In this document: piece by piece, positions 23,895-35,642 of the stretch
How positions within the stretch are numbered: the first letter of the stretch is position 1
How the letters are laid out: each line of letters begins with the position of its first letter
NCBI GenBank assembly: GCA_921293015.1
Contig: OV121083.1
Span: 27,458,908-27,522,907, forward strand
DNA from: Phorcus lineatus
Taxonomy: Eukaryota; Mollusca; Gastropoda; Trochida; Trochidae
Direction: 5' to 3'
DNA length: 64,000 bases
Made by a program: the position numbers and the translations under genes
The notes under the pieces: generated by a model
What the model was told of the DNA's origin: nothing
Databases searched by the model: none
Seen by the model: the letters and a program-made list of their open reading frames with translations, nothing else

Positions 23895-24045
23895 TTGCTT
23901 CAATCTTTCCACTTACATGCTCAAGTTCAAATCCTTATCAATCAACCTTAAGAGGAATAAAAAGACACAGGAGATCGATCACACTGTCTTCTAGACTCGT
24001 GACTTACTCGTGGGATTTGATGTTCATCATTATGATAGTGGTTTT
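23895..24045 (+). promoter_or_regulatory. Promoter-like island I, copy B
   Basis: GGAATAAAAAGACACAGGAG (TATA-like, 955-964 of this kb) lies about 60 bases upstream of ATG 24020-24022; the next codons read MFIIMIV. See 418-580 for the family. Confidence 0.45.
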
Positions 24046-24599
24046 TTAAAAATTGATTCATGAAAGTCGTGTTCTTCTCTTTTCAAAATTTAAGTTGACT
24101 TAAAAATAAATATATTTTACCCTTATTTAGTTTTATCATTTGTCCTGTTGTTTTCTGTTATAGTTATTGTAGGCTGAAACGATGTTAAACTTTGCAAACT
24201 GACCTCACGATAACAATTTATGAATGTGACAAAATAGACAAATTCGGAAAGGTTAGATAACAGGTTGTTTAAATATCATATAATAACATGCATTGTTTAA
24301 ACAATTTAATCGGCAAGTACTGCATATATCTGGCAAAACATAGAATGACAAATACAGTATAGGTATTATTATCACAAAAGGATAACGCAAGGATCACGAC
24401 CGAAATGTAATCAATAAAGCACATTTGTTTCTTTACACTGTTATTGTAAAATGGTCTTTGCTTAGAGAAAAACTAGTTAGTTAGTGACCAAGCATTTTGC
24501 TGCCTCCGAGGCAATTCACCCAATGAACTCTAATAACTAAAGCCAAAACTTTTTTCTGAACTGCTTCAAGAAAAACAGCAGAAGAATAATAGCAAAGCA

Positions 24600-24750
24600 T
24601 CTGAGATAGCAATTACCAAGTCTGAAAAATGTTCTGCCTTTACCTGTTTTCTTTACAGCAGCTTTAATTTCATCTAATTGACAAACAATCCATGTGTCAA
24701 TTGAAGCTTTAGATGTCTGGCCATTTAAATAGGATTTTATGCTTCTTCTT
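24600..24750. repeat. Island II, copy B
   Basis: Partner of 1480-1617. On the minus strand an 82-codon ORF (24537-24785) spans it, with the middle third most protein-like (IDTWIVCQLDEIKAAVKKTG) and a C-terminal hydrophobic stretch. Confidence 0.45.
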
Positions 24751-24861
24751 GAAGTAAGTTGTTTGAAGTAGAACTGCTTGTGCATTGATCGTTTCTTGGC
24801 GATAATATTGTAAGTTTGTTAGAAATAGGTTCGTGAACTATGTTTCAATCTGTTACTGCAG

Positions 24862-25093
24862 CTTGAACATCTTAAAAACTTATCAAATCCCAGTGTACCA
24901 TAAAATCACATTTAAACATTATGTAAATGAAGTTTCACAGAGTATTTTGTCGGAGTCAAACATGTCTAACTTCATAAATGGTGTTATGCTTCTCGCAAAT
25001 CACCACCTTATTACAGATAAGTTCATTCCGGAGAAAATAAACAGGTTTATGTTATTATTTATGATGGAAAACCGGACATTGGCGCGCCAATGA
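24862..25093 (+). CDS. Candidate exon overlapping an interspersed repeat
   Basis: A strong acceptor (TCAATCTGTTACTGCAG) is followed in phase 2 by 77 open codons (LNILKTYQIPVYHKITFKHY onward) to TGA. A phase-1-out donor is not evident. The 3' two thirds is the inverted copy of a repeat also at 51360 and 60340, where the same frame is broken, so a chance frame is quite possible. Confidence 0.3.
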
Positions 25094-25145
25094 CTCAAAC
25101 GTAATTCTGGAAACGTATATACAGCAGGTACAAGGAAAGAAATAT
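24945..25145 (-). repeat. AP-1/CCAAT/E2F-like repeat, inverted copy
   Basis: The reverse complement matches 51360-51575 and 60340-60555. It contains a perfect 16-base palindrome CATTGGCGCGCCAATG (25077-25092) overlapping TGACTCA (25091-25097). GGCGCGCC is E2F-like, ATTGG is an inverted CCAAT box and TGAGTCA is the AP-1 site. Only the core is kept in all three copies. Confidence 0.6.
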
Positions 25146-25346
25146 GTTGATAGTTTAAGTAGATCTATTCATCTATTAATCTGTAAAAGAGATCAATTTT
25201 TTAAATTATTTACATCTCTATGGCGTTTTTTTCTACTATCACTGAAAACGAGAAATATCCTAGTTTCTGCATTAAGAGATAAAGAGGGTTTAGGGATGAT
25301 ATTTGAACTAAACTCAAGACAGGTGGTATTTTGACTCTAATTTCAG

Positions 25347-25386
25347 CCTAATAACATTTTATGAAACATACTCTGTGTCACTTTAA
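25347..25386 (+). CDS. Candidate very short terminal exon
   Basis: The acceptor TTTTGACTCTAATTTCAG shares GACTCTAATTTCAG with the one at 31470. A phase-2 frame reads LITFYETYSVSL then stop. Weak on its own. Confidence 0.2.
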
Positions 25387-26299
25387 AAAAACGTTCGTTA
25401 ATGATAATCGACCTATGTTTGTACTTCTTCCAAAAGTTGGACCACCATCCATTTTAACATATGTTATTGTCACGTTCCTAATCAATCAATCAATCAATCA
25501 TGAAACGATGACGTCACGTCTTTGTAGTTTCCTGATTCTGCTAGGAGTGCGAATTTTGCGAATATGATGAATACAACGCAGTGTTAGTAAAGTGAAAAAG
25601 TGATTTATGAAATATTGACGTGTTACAACAGTGAAAATAAGAACTTTATACGGACATTGTTCATTAAAAATGCTAAAGACATTGGACCGTATATAACATG
25701 AACTTTCCTAAGTTGACTTGAATCTCTTAGATATCTGAGCTGGGATATTTTTTGAGTAATGAGTATATCTAATGTACAGAAATAAAATGGATCCGAAGAA
25801 AGAGAAATTTTATAATTAAACATTAGCATAAACATGTTACTTGTATTAATTTTATTAGTTACCAATAGGATTGTGCCTTCTAACTGCTTTATCGGATATG
25901 GGACGTCATGTTCATTGATATTGGTTCAAAGTTAAAAACTGAAAGACTACAAAGGATTACAAATTCGGATTTATTGTAAAATCATTGTTGGAAATGTCTA
26001 TATAAAGAAAATCTATTGAAACCCTTAAAAAAGATAAACTCTATTCATTAGGTCCTGTAATTTGATAATTCAATTCCTCAAACAATGAAAGGTTTCACCA
26101 ATTTCTCTTAACTGTCGAAATGCTAATAAATCGTTGTGAACATTGGTATTTATTCATATCAAGTCAGATTTGAACTAAATTTTACCCAGTTACAAAGCAT
26201 ATAACTAAGAACATATTTTACCATTGAATAAATATACTTCCTAGTCATTTAGTTTAAAAAAGCACGCGTCGCTGTTCTTGAAACATGGAAGAGAACCAT
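25387..26299. repeat. AATC microsatellite; otherwise nothing
   Basis: About five tandem AATC units at 25480-25501, and a single TGACGTCA at 25509-25516 directly after them. The rest shows no gene. Confidence 0.5.
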
Positions 26300-26540
26300 G
26301 GCTCCATCGAACTAATGGTTCTTGTCTAATCTAAGCTTGAGCTGGCTCTTTGTCGAGTTGATGCAACAATATGAATACCAATGAGGTGGCCGTCAGAGCG
26401 AACTATAGCCTTGTTAGAATATTTGGTTTATGAGCCATCGCTCTTTATAGGACGTGTGACCAGATTTGAGTGACATTTTTCGCAGTTTCATTTGGTTGAA
26501 ATTGAGCGACTGACAATAAATTATTCCAAGGTAGAAAACC
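26300..26540 (-). promoter_or_regulatory. Island III, copy B: minus-strand TATA promoter candidate
   Basis: Partner of 3816-4045; minus-strand TATAAAGAG near 26445-26453 in the same position as TATAAAAAG in copy A. Confidence 0.45.
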
Positions 26541-26544
26541 ACAT

Positions 26545-28505
26545 TTCATGACGCATTGTCCTAACTCGAGTAACAGCATATTCACGTTTAAACATTATCT
26601 AAAAACAAATATTATTTTTAAAAGCACGAAAATGTATCCAAAACGCGATTTGAATATCGAAATATTCATGAAATAGAGTAAAATTGCTTACCTCAATTAC
26701 GTTAGGACAGGTTATAATATTGAGACATATTAAATATTTTTCATTTAGTGATTTGTTTTTACAAAAAACTCAGTTGATCATATCCTTAGCTCTTGAATAT
26801 GAAGGCTAATTTACATACTATATTAAAAATACACAAGATAAGAAATATTTGATTGCACAGACAGTGTGAAATATAGAACGAAGACAATATTAGTGATTGT
26901 CAATGCTATTACTGTATAATTTTTAAAGTATACAAGGAAAAAGGCCTCAACATATATTTGTTTAATTTCTAGCAAAATATTTTTGACAGTCGTAGATTTT
27001 AACAACAAAAAAGCAATTACCGAATTGTTAGTAATGTATTAGTTTCTTATTCTTTTGTTTATGTTTAAATGTTTTTGGGGCTTTTTTATGTTTGTGCAAC
27101 ATTATGGATTCCAATGATTAAGGGTTTAATTAGTGTAAAAATATATGCCCGGGATGGATTGAGATTTGAGAAACAAACAGGCAATGTTCAAGTAATGTAT
27201 AAGTTTCGCTTTCTATTATGGATTTTTTCGTTATGATAGTATGGTTTCCAGTAAGTAAGGAGTTAAGTAAGGAGCTCCTCAGTCACAGTTACAAAATTCA
27301 AATAACCTTAAATCATACTGTTCATATATAATAAACCAAAATCAAGCGGTAATTTCTCAATTTTGATGATTTTTGACTAAATATTCATTAAAATAAAGAA
27401 ACGTTATTTTTTTCATTTTGAAATAATTCACAATTTTGCAGACTCAGCCGTTTTAATTGTAACGATTTAAGGAAGTTCTATTATCTGTTTTACTTAGAAA
27501 GTAGATGTTGTTGAATAAATATGATTTGTATGAATGCGTTCAGGTACATTTTAAGATAATGAGTGGGAGAAAGCATGTTTTTAGTCCAAAAATAGCTTGA
27601 ATGTTGATAATTTAATTGAAATGTTTGAATACATGATGTGCCGTAGGGGCTAAAAACCCACATTACCATACATATTTTTTACTTTTTTCTGGAAGAAGAT
27701 TATGTTAACTCTAACATGTTTTCATATTAAAAAAAAGTTTAATACAGGAACTAATTAAAATTTAAGATTTCTCCGAAAAGGTCATTATTTTCCCATAGAC
27801 TCCCATGTTAAAACTCTGACTGACTGACAGATGGATCTTTGTCTTAAAATATCTCGAAAACACCCACGCTAACCCCTATTTTTTTAGGTGGATATTTCAA
27901 GCAAATACACTTAACCTTTGAAAGAAACAAGTTAGAAAAAAAGTTTAATACTTTAAATTTTAGAAACGGACATCCTTAAAAATGAAATAGCATGTACATT
28001 TCACAATAATTACTTTGTCCTCTTGTTTCAAACGTGGCAAGCAAAGGAATTTTCACTTCTTCGTATTATAGAGACAGTTTGCCTATCATTCATTCACTTC
28101 AATGTCTACAGGACTAGATTGATTTTGGACACATTTTATACACGTATCTATGTTTAGTAGATGTAAAAACGTGTGTCTGCTTTAAATGCATGGGAATGGA
28201 TATACCCTTTACATTCAAAGATATATTAAAGCTTATTCACATAGGATTCTCTATTAGAAACACTCGATAACTTATTAAAATGTAATGTTTAATTATGATG
28301 TGTTTTTCAACATTCTTTAGACGATAAATGTATCAGGTTAATAGTATGTATAATCTCTAAACAGTCACATGTTCAAATCACCTATTCATCAAGATTATCC
28401 TTTCATCATAATGTGCTTATCTAAGTCACAAGGCCTTATATTATTTCTTCTTGTTATGACTGTAGTAATAATTATTATGTATAACTTGAAAATAATTCCT
28501 ATGTG
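26545..28505. other. No gene recognised; short tandem TAAGTAAGGAG
   Basis: AT-rich. TAAGTAAGGAG is repeated at 27252-27262 and 27264-27274. Nothing else supported. Confidence 0.4.
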
Positions 28506-28509
28506 TTCG

Positions 28510-28710
28510 ATTTTAGTTAGGAACATATGAGTCTGGACCAAGAGTTATTAGTCGGTAATAAATGCATCTGCTTATTCTCAATGCAAGATAGCGTCAAGAT
28601 GAATAACATTGTCGAGACAAAGGGTCTGATGTTTCTGCACAATCGATTCATGAGAACAGATATTTGCATGTAAATACAACTTATTTCTCTTTTAGATTAC
28701 GTAAATATTT
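28510..28710. repeat. Island IV, copy B
   Basis: Partner of 6485-6680. The plus-strand ORF from about 28529 is 50 codons (MSLDQELLVGNKCICLFSMQ onward); the minus-strand frame opens MLFILTLSCIENKQMHLL. Confidence 0.5.
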
Positions 28711-29517
28711 CTCTCCGCATGTAAGGTAAATCTGTTATTCATCTATGAAGGATGCATATGATCGTTGTGAATAACATTATGACATATCAGATACTTAGAA
28801 CGTTGGATTAATCTACAGCTTACTCTTATGTTCATGATATTCTTCCAACATCATCTTTTTATTCTGAATGCATGAACTGGTTATTGGATACTCTGGTGAG
28901 AATATAATTTGATAATTTAATAATTTTACTCCCATTCAACCGTTAGTAATAAATTCAAACTACAGCAGATTAGTGATCTGTTTCCACATCCCAAAACTTC
29001 AGATAAACCAGTGACAAAATGTGAAATGTATTGAACAATACACACAACATTCCATCAAATGTCCTTCTGATGCTTACTTTATTTCTGAAGTAGCATTTCA
29101 AATGAATGTGAAAATGATTTCGCAAGATAGGTACTGTCATACTGAACTGCAAAGTCGACCGCTCTCTATCATGGACCATAACTCCAAAACAATTCCTCGC
29201 ATTATGCCGATTTCAGAAGATGCGCATCATTGACGTATATCCAAAGCCTGTGTAAACTATAACAAAGATTGATAAAAAGCTCCCTCCTTCGACTTCGATG
29301 ATAGCAGATGGACCCAAAATTAAATTCCTCCATTCGAATGTACAAATGTCTGTATTTTGTAAGTTCGACTTTTCACAAGATCAGAGTTCGCTTATAGAAA
29401 TCAACACAAAGGGTCCTCTCAGATAAAAATCAAACCATATTTTACTGTACTGTATCACTAAGGCAGGAGTCAAGTATTGATTGAAACTGCTTGAACAGGT
29501 TGAAGATTTACTTGCAC

Positions 29518-29610
29518 CTAGATGTAGACGTTGGTCTGAACCTTCCCCTCTTGAGACATCGTTGGAGGAGCTATCACAGACTGCTCTGTACATTTGAAGA
29601 GCCTTTCATT
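29518..29610 (-). CDS. Weak candidate terminal exon
   Basis: Minus strand frame NERLFKCTEQSVIAPPTMSQ onward, ending QTNVYI and TAG. GC-richer than its flanks and protein-like, but the upstream acceptor is purine-rich. A 70-codon ORF at 29021-29233 on the plus strand is another unsupported protein-like stretch nearby. Confidence 0.2.
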   Translation of the reverse strand, partial: NERLFKCTEQSVIAPPTMSQEGKVQTNVYI

Positions 29611-29824
29611 TCAAAGAGACATCGAACTATTGAGACATTACTGACAAAATAAATTACTCACCAATAAAGGCACTCAATGATTTCAACAATAGCATTTTAA
29701 TAGATACCGAATAAATATATATATTACAATGTTGGATATATAATCTCTCGTTAGATGTAGGCTTACTGGGCCGTACTCTGTAAAACCATTCCATCCAGTG
29801 TAAGATAACATTTACTGTAATTCT

Positions 29825-29980
29825 TGGTAATGAAATCTTGACCGCAATGTAAACCTTCATTCACTGCAGCATTGATTTTCAGACTTCTAGACGCCTAATG
29901 CTTTAAATAGGGGCCACTTCAGACGACTGTAACAATTTTATAACGTCAAGATCGTTCCCAAATTCAATGATTATTGATAT
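29825..29980. repeat. Island V, copy B
   Basis: Partner of 9425-9605, about 70-75% identical with small indels. Confidence 0.5.
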
Positions 29981-29984
29981 CATA

Positions 29985-30730
29985 ATTATAGTGGATTGAC
30001 ATTTAAATCTTCAACATGCCAAATACGTTAATAACAGTAAAATACTGACCGTTGCGATTGGAGACTCAAAACGCAGTTACTTAAGATATATAAGTTATAA
30101 TTTTGCAACCATTCACGCATGAATACATTACAATCTCCCTACTGATATAGCTAACTGTCAACTGTAAAAATCAGAAATTGCGAGCAGAGCGGCTGTCTTA
30201 CTTCCCCATTCCATCGAAGGTCAAATTCATCATTATCAGCTTGGCATATGATCAGTCTTGAAGAGAATTCAGACCGATCAGAATTTACTCAATGTATATA
30301 AGGCTGATACTTTCAAATGTTTTTGTGATTCCTTCTGTAAAGCGTGCTTCATTGGTGCACAGAAACAACACTTGAAATTCATATCAAATTCTATTATTCT
30401 GCATTAGAGAGATATAAGTTGTTGAAGCATTTTCACTTGTAAGCTAGATTATAAATAAAATTATAAATTAAGAAGAAAGAATTTCTAAAAGACTCAAAAC
30501 ATGGCTAAGTATTTGCATCGACCAGTATTTTAATACTCCCTTAATGGAGACATTGTTGTACTCTTTCACAAGATTAGGGTTGCTTTGAAAAATGGTGTTA
30601 ACATTACCCACTGATTTAGTTAAATGTTACTGACAACAAACATTAAATAAAAATGTTGATTTTGTCATAGTTACAGATAAAATCTGGATAATTTGTAATC
30701 ATCGTTTGATGAGAGTTGATGCCCTTTCAT
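29985..30730. other. No feature recognised
   Basis: AT-rich intergenic or intronic DNA. Confidence 0.4.
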
Positions 30731-30739
30731 GTTTTACAG

Positions 30740-30787
30740 GCGGATAGGAACCAGTCTACAAAATGGTATCAGATGCAGAAGGAATGA
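30740..30787 (+). CDS. Candidate short terminal exon
   Basis: A strong acceptor (CCTTTCATGTTTTACAG) is followed in phase 0 by ADRNQSTKWYQMQKE and a stop. Ph. 2 is open longer (RIGTSLQNGIRCRRNERLSK onward to TAA at about 30819). Phase cannot be decided. Confidence 0.3.
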   Translation, partial: ADRNQSTKWYQMQKE

Positions 30788-31471
30788 ACGTTTAAGCAAA
30801 ATTGAACATCCAATTTCTTAACAGTAATATACCCTTACAATAATTTTAATTTTTCAACATAGCTCACAAATTCAGTATATTCCATAATATATTGTCTTTT
30901 TTATGTTATGTATGGAACATCATTATTGTAAGCAAGTTTTTGTTTTCAGAAATACACAATTATCTAAACGGACGGGTAGAAGTTGAAAACATGCAAGATA
31001 CACTGTATTTTTTCGCCATTAAGACTGTTTGTAGTAATTATTTTACACTGCTACTCTAATTGACCCGTCAAGTGTTTTTGGAAATAGTTTATTTGCGAGT
31101 CTTTCCAGAGATATGCTCATGCTTTTTAGTTGCTAAGAGTTAGTTATTTAAATTCTATTTACATTTTTAAAGCTTTTGTAACAAATTAAGATGCTATATC
31201 ATGCTGGCTGAAGTGTTTTTATTAACGCCAGTGCACAGATACAGATATGTTTTTACAATTACAGTGACGTGACTTTCAGAATTATTTTCCCATTCTAAAT
31301 ATATTTCCTTTTGGTATGGTGACATAAACTCGTATGAATATCTTTTAAACACTTGTTTAAAGTGTTAGAAACCTATCTGAAAACATTATTATTTGTGTGA
31401 TCTGATGAAATTCCGAGTTCAAATATAATGTTTTGATTAGATCTTCATATTCTTTAAGACTCTAATTTCAG

Positions 31472-31539
31472 CACGTTCTGTTTTTATTATGCAGACAGTT
31501 GTCTGTGAGTGTGTGACAATAATCACCGAACTAGAATAA
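31472..31539 (+). CDS. Candidate terminal exon, phase 1, copy B
   Basis: The acceptor AAGACTCTAATTTCAG precedes a phase-1 frame RSVFIMQTVVCECVTIITEL and a stop, 21 codons. An internal donor (TTGTCT/GTGAGT) could instead end a 33-base exon. The two Cys and the phase agree with the other small last exons. Confidence 0.35.
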
Positions 31540-31548
31540 AACACGCAA

Positions 31549-31690
31549 ATGGGGCAAGGACGAGAATATAAATCACCAGCTAGGGCTTTAAGAGTGTTCT
31601 CTACATCGATGGAGTGATCTGAAACTCCCTTGGGAAGCTGTTATGGACGCCACCACAATGAACACTACACTAAATGGTTAATCAATACGT
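31549..31690 (+). pseudogene. Protein-like frame with one internal stop
   Basis: From ATG 31549 the frame reads MGQGREYKSPARALRVFSTS, then ME and TGA (31615-31617). It then stays open in the same frame as SETPLGSCYGRHHNEHYTKW to TAA. GC-richer than its surroundings. Perhaps a decayed exon or transposon fragment. Confidence 0.3.
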
Positions 31691-32210
31691 TTTAACACAG
31701 AATCCAATACAATTTATTGGACAGGATTGCAAAGGTTTCAAAAAAAAAAAATTTTTTTAAATTACTGATATGGTCAATGGTATGGATATGGTCAAAGTTT
31801 TCAAATGAATTTTCCAAATTTATCTTTAAATAAAAAGGAAATCTTCCAACGTTAATTTCACTATTGTAATAGAACAAGTCTTTCTTGTCTACGGAAATTT
31901 CAGGGAAGTGACTTGGCTTTTGGCACCTGACGACCAATCGACTTCAGGCGTTGTTTTAATTGTCATTGCTGAGTTTTCCTTCAGCGTAAGGAAACAACTG
32001 TTCTCATCTTTTAAAATTGTTTTTAATAAGACGGCAGGTAGGTGACCCCAAGTCTCACATGTGTAAATCTGTTCACAAGGCTATTTTTATCATGTGTCAA
32101 AACTTAACCTCCAATATAGGATTTGATGCTAAGTAATGGTGATAAAATATATATGGTGTGGATATTATTATAACTAAACACAATGTTTTTATGCATGGTT
32201 TACATTTCAG

Positions 32211-32285
32211 CAAATATAATTCCCATCACTGGAGCCCACTTTCATAGCATCACAGCGAGTGCATCAAGAAGACTGAACAATTACG
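32211..32285 (+). CDS. Well-framed internal exon, phase 1-1
   Basis: A textbook acceptor (GGTTTACATTTCAG) and donor (AATTACG/GTAAGG) frame 75 bases. Only one frame is open: entered after one base, it reads NIIPITGAHFHSITASASRR then LNNY, and leaves after one base of the next codon. The symmetrical phase means the exon can be skipped or duplicated without shifting the frame. Copy A should carry it near 11.5-12 kb, where the TA-flanked element sits; no match was seen. Family unknown. Confidence 0.55.
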
Positions 32286-32289
32286 GTAA

Positions 32290-33450
32290 GGAAAGTGCTG
32301 CAATTTAGGTTTAACTTTCTATACATCTAAATAGACAAATGACATAGCGTTTTTCGGAAATTAGATACTACCATTGATTATTGAGTTAACACCAAAACAG
32401 ATGAGGCGGAATACTCTCTAGGCTTGGTAATTACTGTCTCTGATGTTTTGCAATTACCTTTGTTACTATAATTTCCCAGAAGAGACACTTGAATAATAAT
32501 TTAAGTCGTGTAAACGTCTTGCTTAGGCAGCCAGATACTAAGGAAAAAAGTTGTTTTGAATGGAGCCTACAGATCATCTTTCTAAAACACAAACGCTTAA
32601 TGAAATAACCAAATAAGTATGCTTTACCACTGCATGTTTTCAACTTACTTGTCGTAAAAAAGAAATTTATTGTCTACATCAAAATCCCATTTATGATGAC
32701 CTGAACCTGTCAATAGTGATGTCTCTACGTTCATCAGTGGAATTTATTTTTTTCTGTGACATTGTCAAAATTATCAAAATTACAAATTCGAAAAGAAAAC
32801 TTGTTTAATGAGTGTGATTATTTACCTTATTCTACAATAACATTAATTCATCTATAAATAACTGAGAGAAGTGTCTGTGAACTTTTCGTATATACTGTAA
32901 ATATATTATGTATCTCAAATCCGATCACCAGTAGCTTCGAAGGTTTTGTTTGTAAGTCCTGCTGTAGCAACCCCTATCATCACTACTTACACGTGCGCTA
33001 AATGTTTTGAGAACGGCCTTTCAAATGAAAGTAATGAATGTAGCATATTGTTGTCATGAGCCTTACAGGCGTAGTAATGAAATGATAACCATAACTTTTC
33101 TTTGGACGTACTAAGTGTCTGTTTAATGTACAATGAGTAGACCTCTAAAAGTGCATACTTTTCATCGCAATATCTGAAGATAAAGTTTATACTCTTAAGT
33201 TTTAAGTAAAATCTTTTGAAATATCTAAACGGTGTCAGTAATGATAATATGAAGTATTTTCGAAACTTATTTCATTTCCGTTTCATGTTTTATTCTTTTT
33301 ACATATTTTAGGAAGATATTTCCATAATTCACCAAGCTGGCATAATAAATTATTGTGTTTCATGTTACGTTATCACTACCGAAAAAATATCTGTAAGAAT
33401 GATTTGTTTAACATCCTTAACTTCACTCTGTGACTAGCCACTTTTCATCT
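32290..33450. other. No feature recognised
   Basis: AT-rich. Confidence 0.4.
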
Positions 33451-33454
33451 TGAT

Positions 33455-33700
33455 AATCCTGAACTCGGGGCAGGGCGCGTGCATTCTGTGCAGAGCACAG
33501 GCGTGATCATCATCAAGGTTTGCATATTATTGCATTCAATCATGGAAAGTGTCGGTTTAGTTTAATTTTTCACATCGTTCACGATCACTTGATATGGCAA
33601 ATGCACTACGTTCAATGTAATTAGGTCATTTGTATTTCTTTGCAGTCAATTGAATTCCATCACAGTAATCTGTTGAGATATCAAATTATAATTGAATTAA
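33455..33700. repeat. Island VI, copy B
   Basis: Partner of 12829-13070. Ends in an acceptor TTTGTATTTCTTTGCAG followed by a 27-codon phase-0 frame (SIEFHHSNLLRYQIIIELSY onward) to TAA at about 33720. Confidence 0.5.
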
Positions 33701-33994
33701 GCTACCACGAACATTTCGTCTAAACTCAGGGGCAAAAGAAACTATACCAAAATATTTTCTGTTTTAAAAAGTTGAAACTAGCTTTTGAAATGGAATTTTT
33801 ATTATCAAATTATGTCACAAGTACACAAGTTCATAATTACCGAGAAAAAAAATCATGTTTCTTACCAAATATGGACTTTGTCACACGTTTTTCGAGTAAA
33901 ATGGTATGCACGTGCATCACGTTCATTTGGCACCGAACTGTATACAAACCACGAATCTGCATGCTTTAGACCTCAGTCGTAAAGAACACAACAA

Positions 33995-34921
33995 TTGCAA
34001 GCCGAGACTTACCACAGAGGAACGAGAGAGAGAGCGATTGGTATGTTGCAGTTGGGCGCACGTCACACCCACGTTGCTCATATCTTCAACTGCACCCGCA
34101 CTACGATAACCAGACTGCACACAAGAATGATAGAGAAAGGTGGGACCCAGGACCGGCCAAGAAGTGGAAGACCCAGGGTCACAACCGCAAACGACGACCG
34201 CTACATCCGCATGATTCACCTACGCAATCGTTTCGTCACAGTGATGTCATCAGCAGCAACAGCGTTACACCGTGTTATCAGCAGAAGGACAGTGGCCAGA
34301 CGTGTTCGTGAACATGACATTCGAGCGTACCGGCCCTTCCGCGGGATGATGCAGAGCCGACGTGACCAACGTTACCGTCACCAGTGGGCAAGAATGGTAC
34401 GGCGGTGGCAGAACAGGAACTGACAAAGAATTTTGTTTACAGATGAAAGCAGGTTTCAGTTACACAGAGCTGAGTGCGCATTTATCATCGGAGAGGAGAG
34501 ATAACGGCCGCATGTTCTGTCCAGGAGGTTGTGCCATTCGGCGGCGGTAGCGTCATGGTTTGGGGTGGAATGTGCAGGGACCATACCGTAATTGAATGCC
34601 CAAGGCTACACCGACACCGTTTTACGTCCTGTGGTGCTCCTTTACCTCCTGAGAAATCCAAGAGTAATCCTCCAAGACAATGCTCGCCCCCACACAGCCA
34701 GAGTCACAAGAGACTTCCTTACGACAAACAACGTCAACATTTTGCAATGGCCAGCGAGATCACCGGATTTATCACCGATCGAACACTTGTGGGATCCTTT
34801 GGACAGGCAAATACGGCAAATACTTCCATCAAATCGGCAAACGTTAATCCAGGCACTCGCGGAGGAATGGCAAGCCATCCCTAATGACGTCATCTGGCAC
34901 CTTGTAAATTCTGTGAGTTGA
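33995..34921 (+). pseudogene. Tc1-family (DD34E) transposase, broken
   Basis: The N-terminal frame (33995-34420, about 142 codons) has a paired HTH region with ARHTHVAHIFNCTRTTITRL, the DRPRSGRPRVTT linker and the second HTH. A TGA at 34421-34423 interrupts it just before FTDESRF, which carries the first catalytic Asp (34442-34444) in the same frame. A frameshift near 34466 leads to GGGSVMVWGGM. A second shift precedes LQDNARPHTA (second Asp, 34676-34678) and SPIEHLWD (Glu, 34781-34783). The last two are separated by 34 residues, giving DD34E as in Tc1. The gene ends with TGA 34919-34921. One stop and two frameshifts make it inactive, though all three catalytic residues survive. Convincing terminal inverted repeats were not found. 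Confidence 0.92.
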
Positions 34922-34924
34922 CGT

Positions 34925-35640
34925 GTGCAGGCCTGTATTCAAAGCAACGGAGGCCATACCAGATACTGACAGTTTTCCAGTGTTCCCTTTGTGAATAAAA
35001 GCGCTTTCTGTAGCCTCTATAAAGACTTGTTTATATTTGCAAATTGACATTTACCCCCAGTGCCATTCATTGCATTCTACTGCATTAACTGTACGTGCCA
35101 CCTTTTCCAAATTTCGATCAAAACATGGTCAGTTAAATTGTCTTTTAAACAAGTATCACATTATTTATGTGACATATCTGATAATGTTGATAACAACAAA
35201 ACAATGTTGGTATAGCTTCTTTTGCCCGTTAGTTTATAATTGAAATGTCCCATGACAAAATGTAGTTAATTTCTGAATGTGTCAATTGAATGTTGCTTCG
35301 TTTTTATTGGTGGTTATTTATTTTCAAATAAGAAAGTAAATAACAACAATGTAATTCATCTAAATGGCCTTAAACATATTTGACATATTATGAGACAAAA
35401 CATTAACTAATTGTTTTAAACTGTTCGTAAACAATTTACTGACATAAACATAAAGTTTTTCTCATGTTCACTTGTGTGAAATCATCGTGAAATGTCCAAA
35501 CTACATAAGGGTATCAACAGAGATTGATTTACAAAGAACTATGCGACTGTAATCCGACTTTTCCTGTGTACACCTTAAATAACAGTAACAATCTATAGTT
35601 TTTCTTGTCAAACGAATTTATATCAATGATATGCATGTTT
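34925..35640. other. Transposon 3' flank and AT-rich DNA
   Basis: The first 150 bases or so are GC-richer and probably belong to the Tc1-like element's untranslated end (AATAAAAGCGC at about 34995). The rest shows nothing. Confidence 0.35.
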
Positions 35641-35642
35641 TT

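Noticed and set aside
25480-25501. AATC repeat as the end of a transposon or telomere-like tract
   Set aside because: Only about five units, so an ordinary microsatellite is the simpler reading.
33906-34219. 98-codon minus ORF opposite the Tc1 N-terminus
   Set aside because: Antisense shadow of the GC-rich transposase coding sequence.
34592-34884. Several overlapping ORFs on both strands around the Tc1 gene
   Set aside because: Only the frames carrying the transposase motifs are real; the rest are shadows in other frames or on the minus strand.
33700-35160. Terminal inverted repeats for the 34-kb Tc1-like element
   Set aside because: Candidate similarities (GAAATGGAATTTTT against GAAATTTGGAAAAG) are too weak and low-complexity to call.
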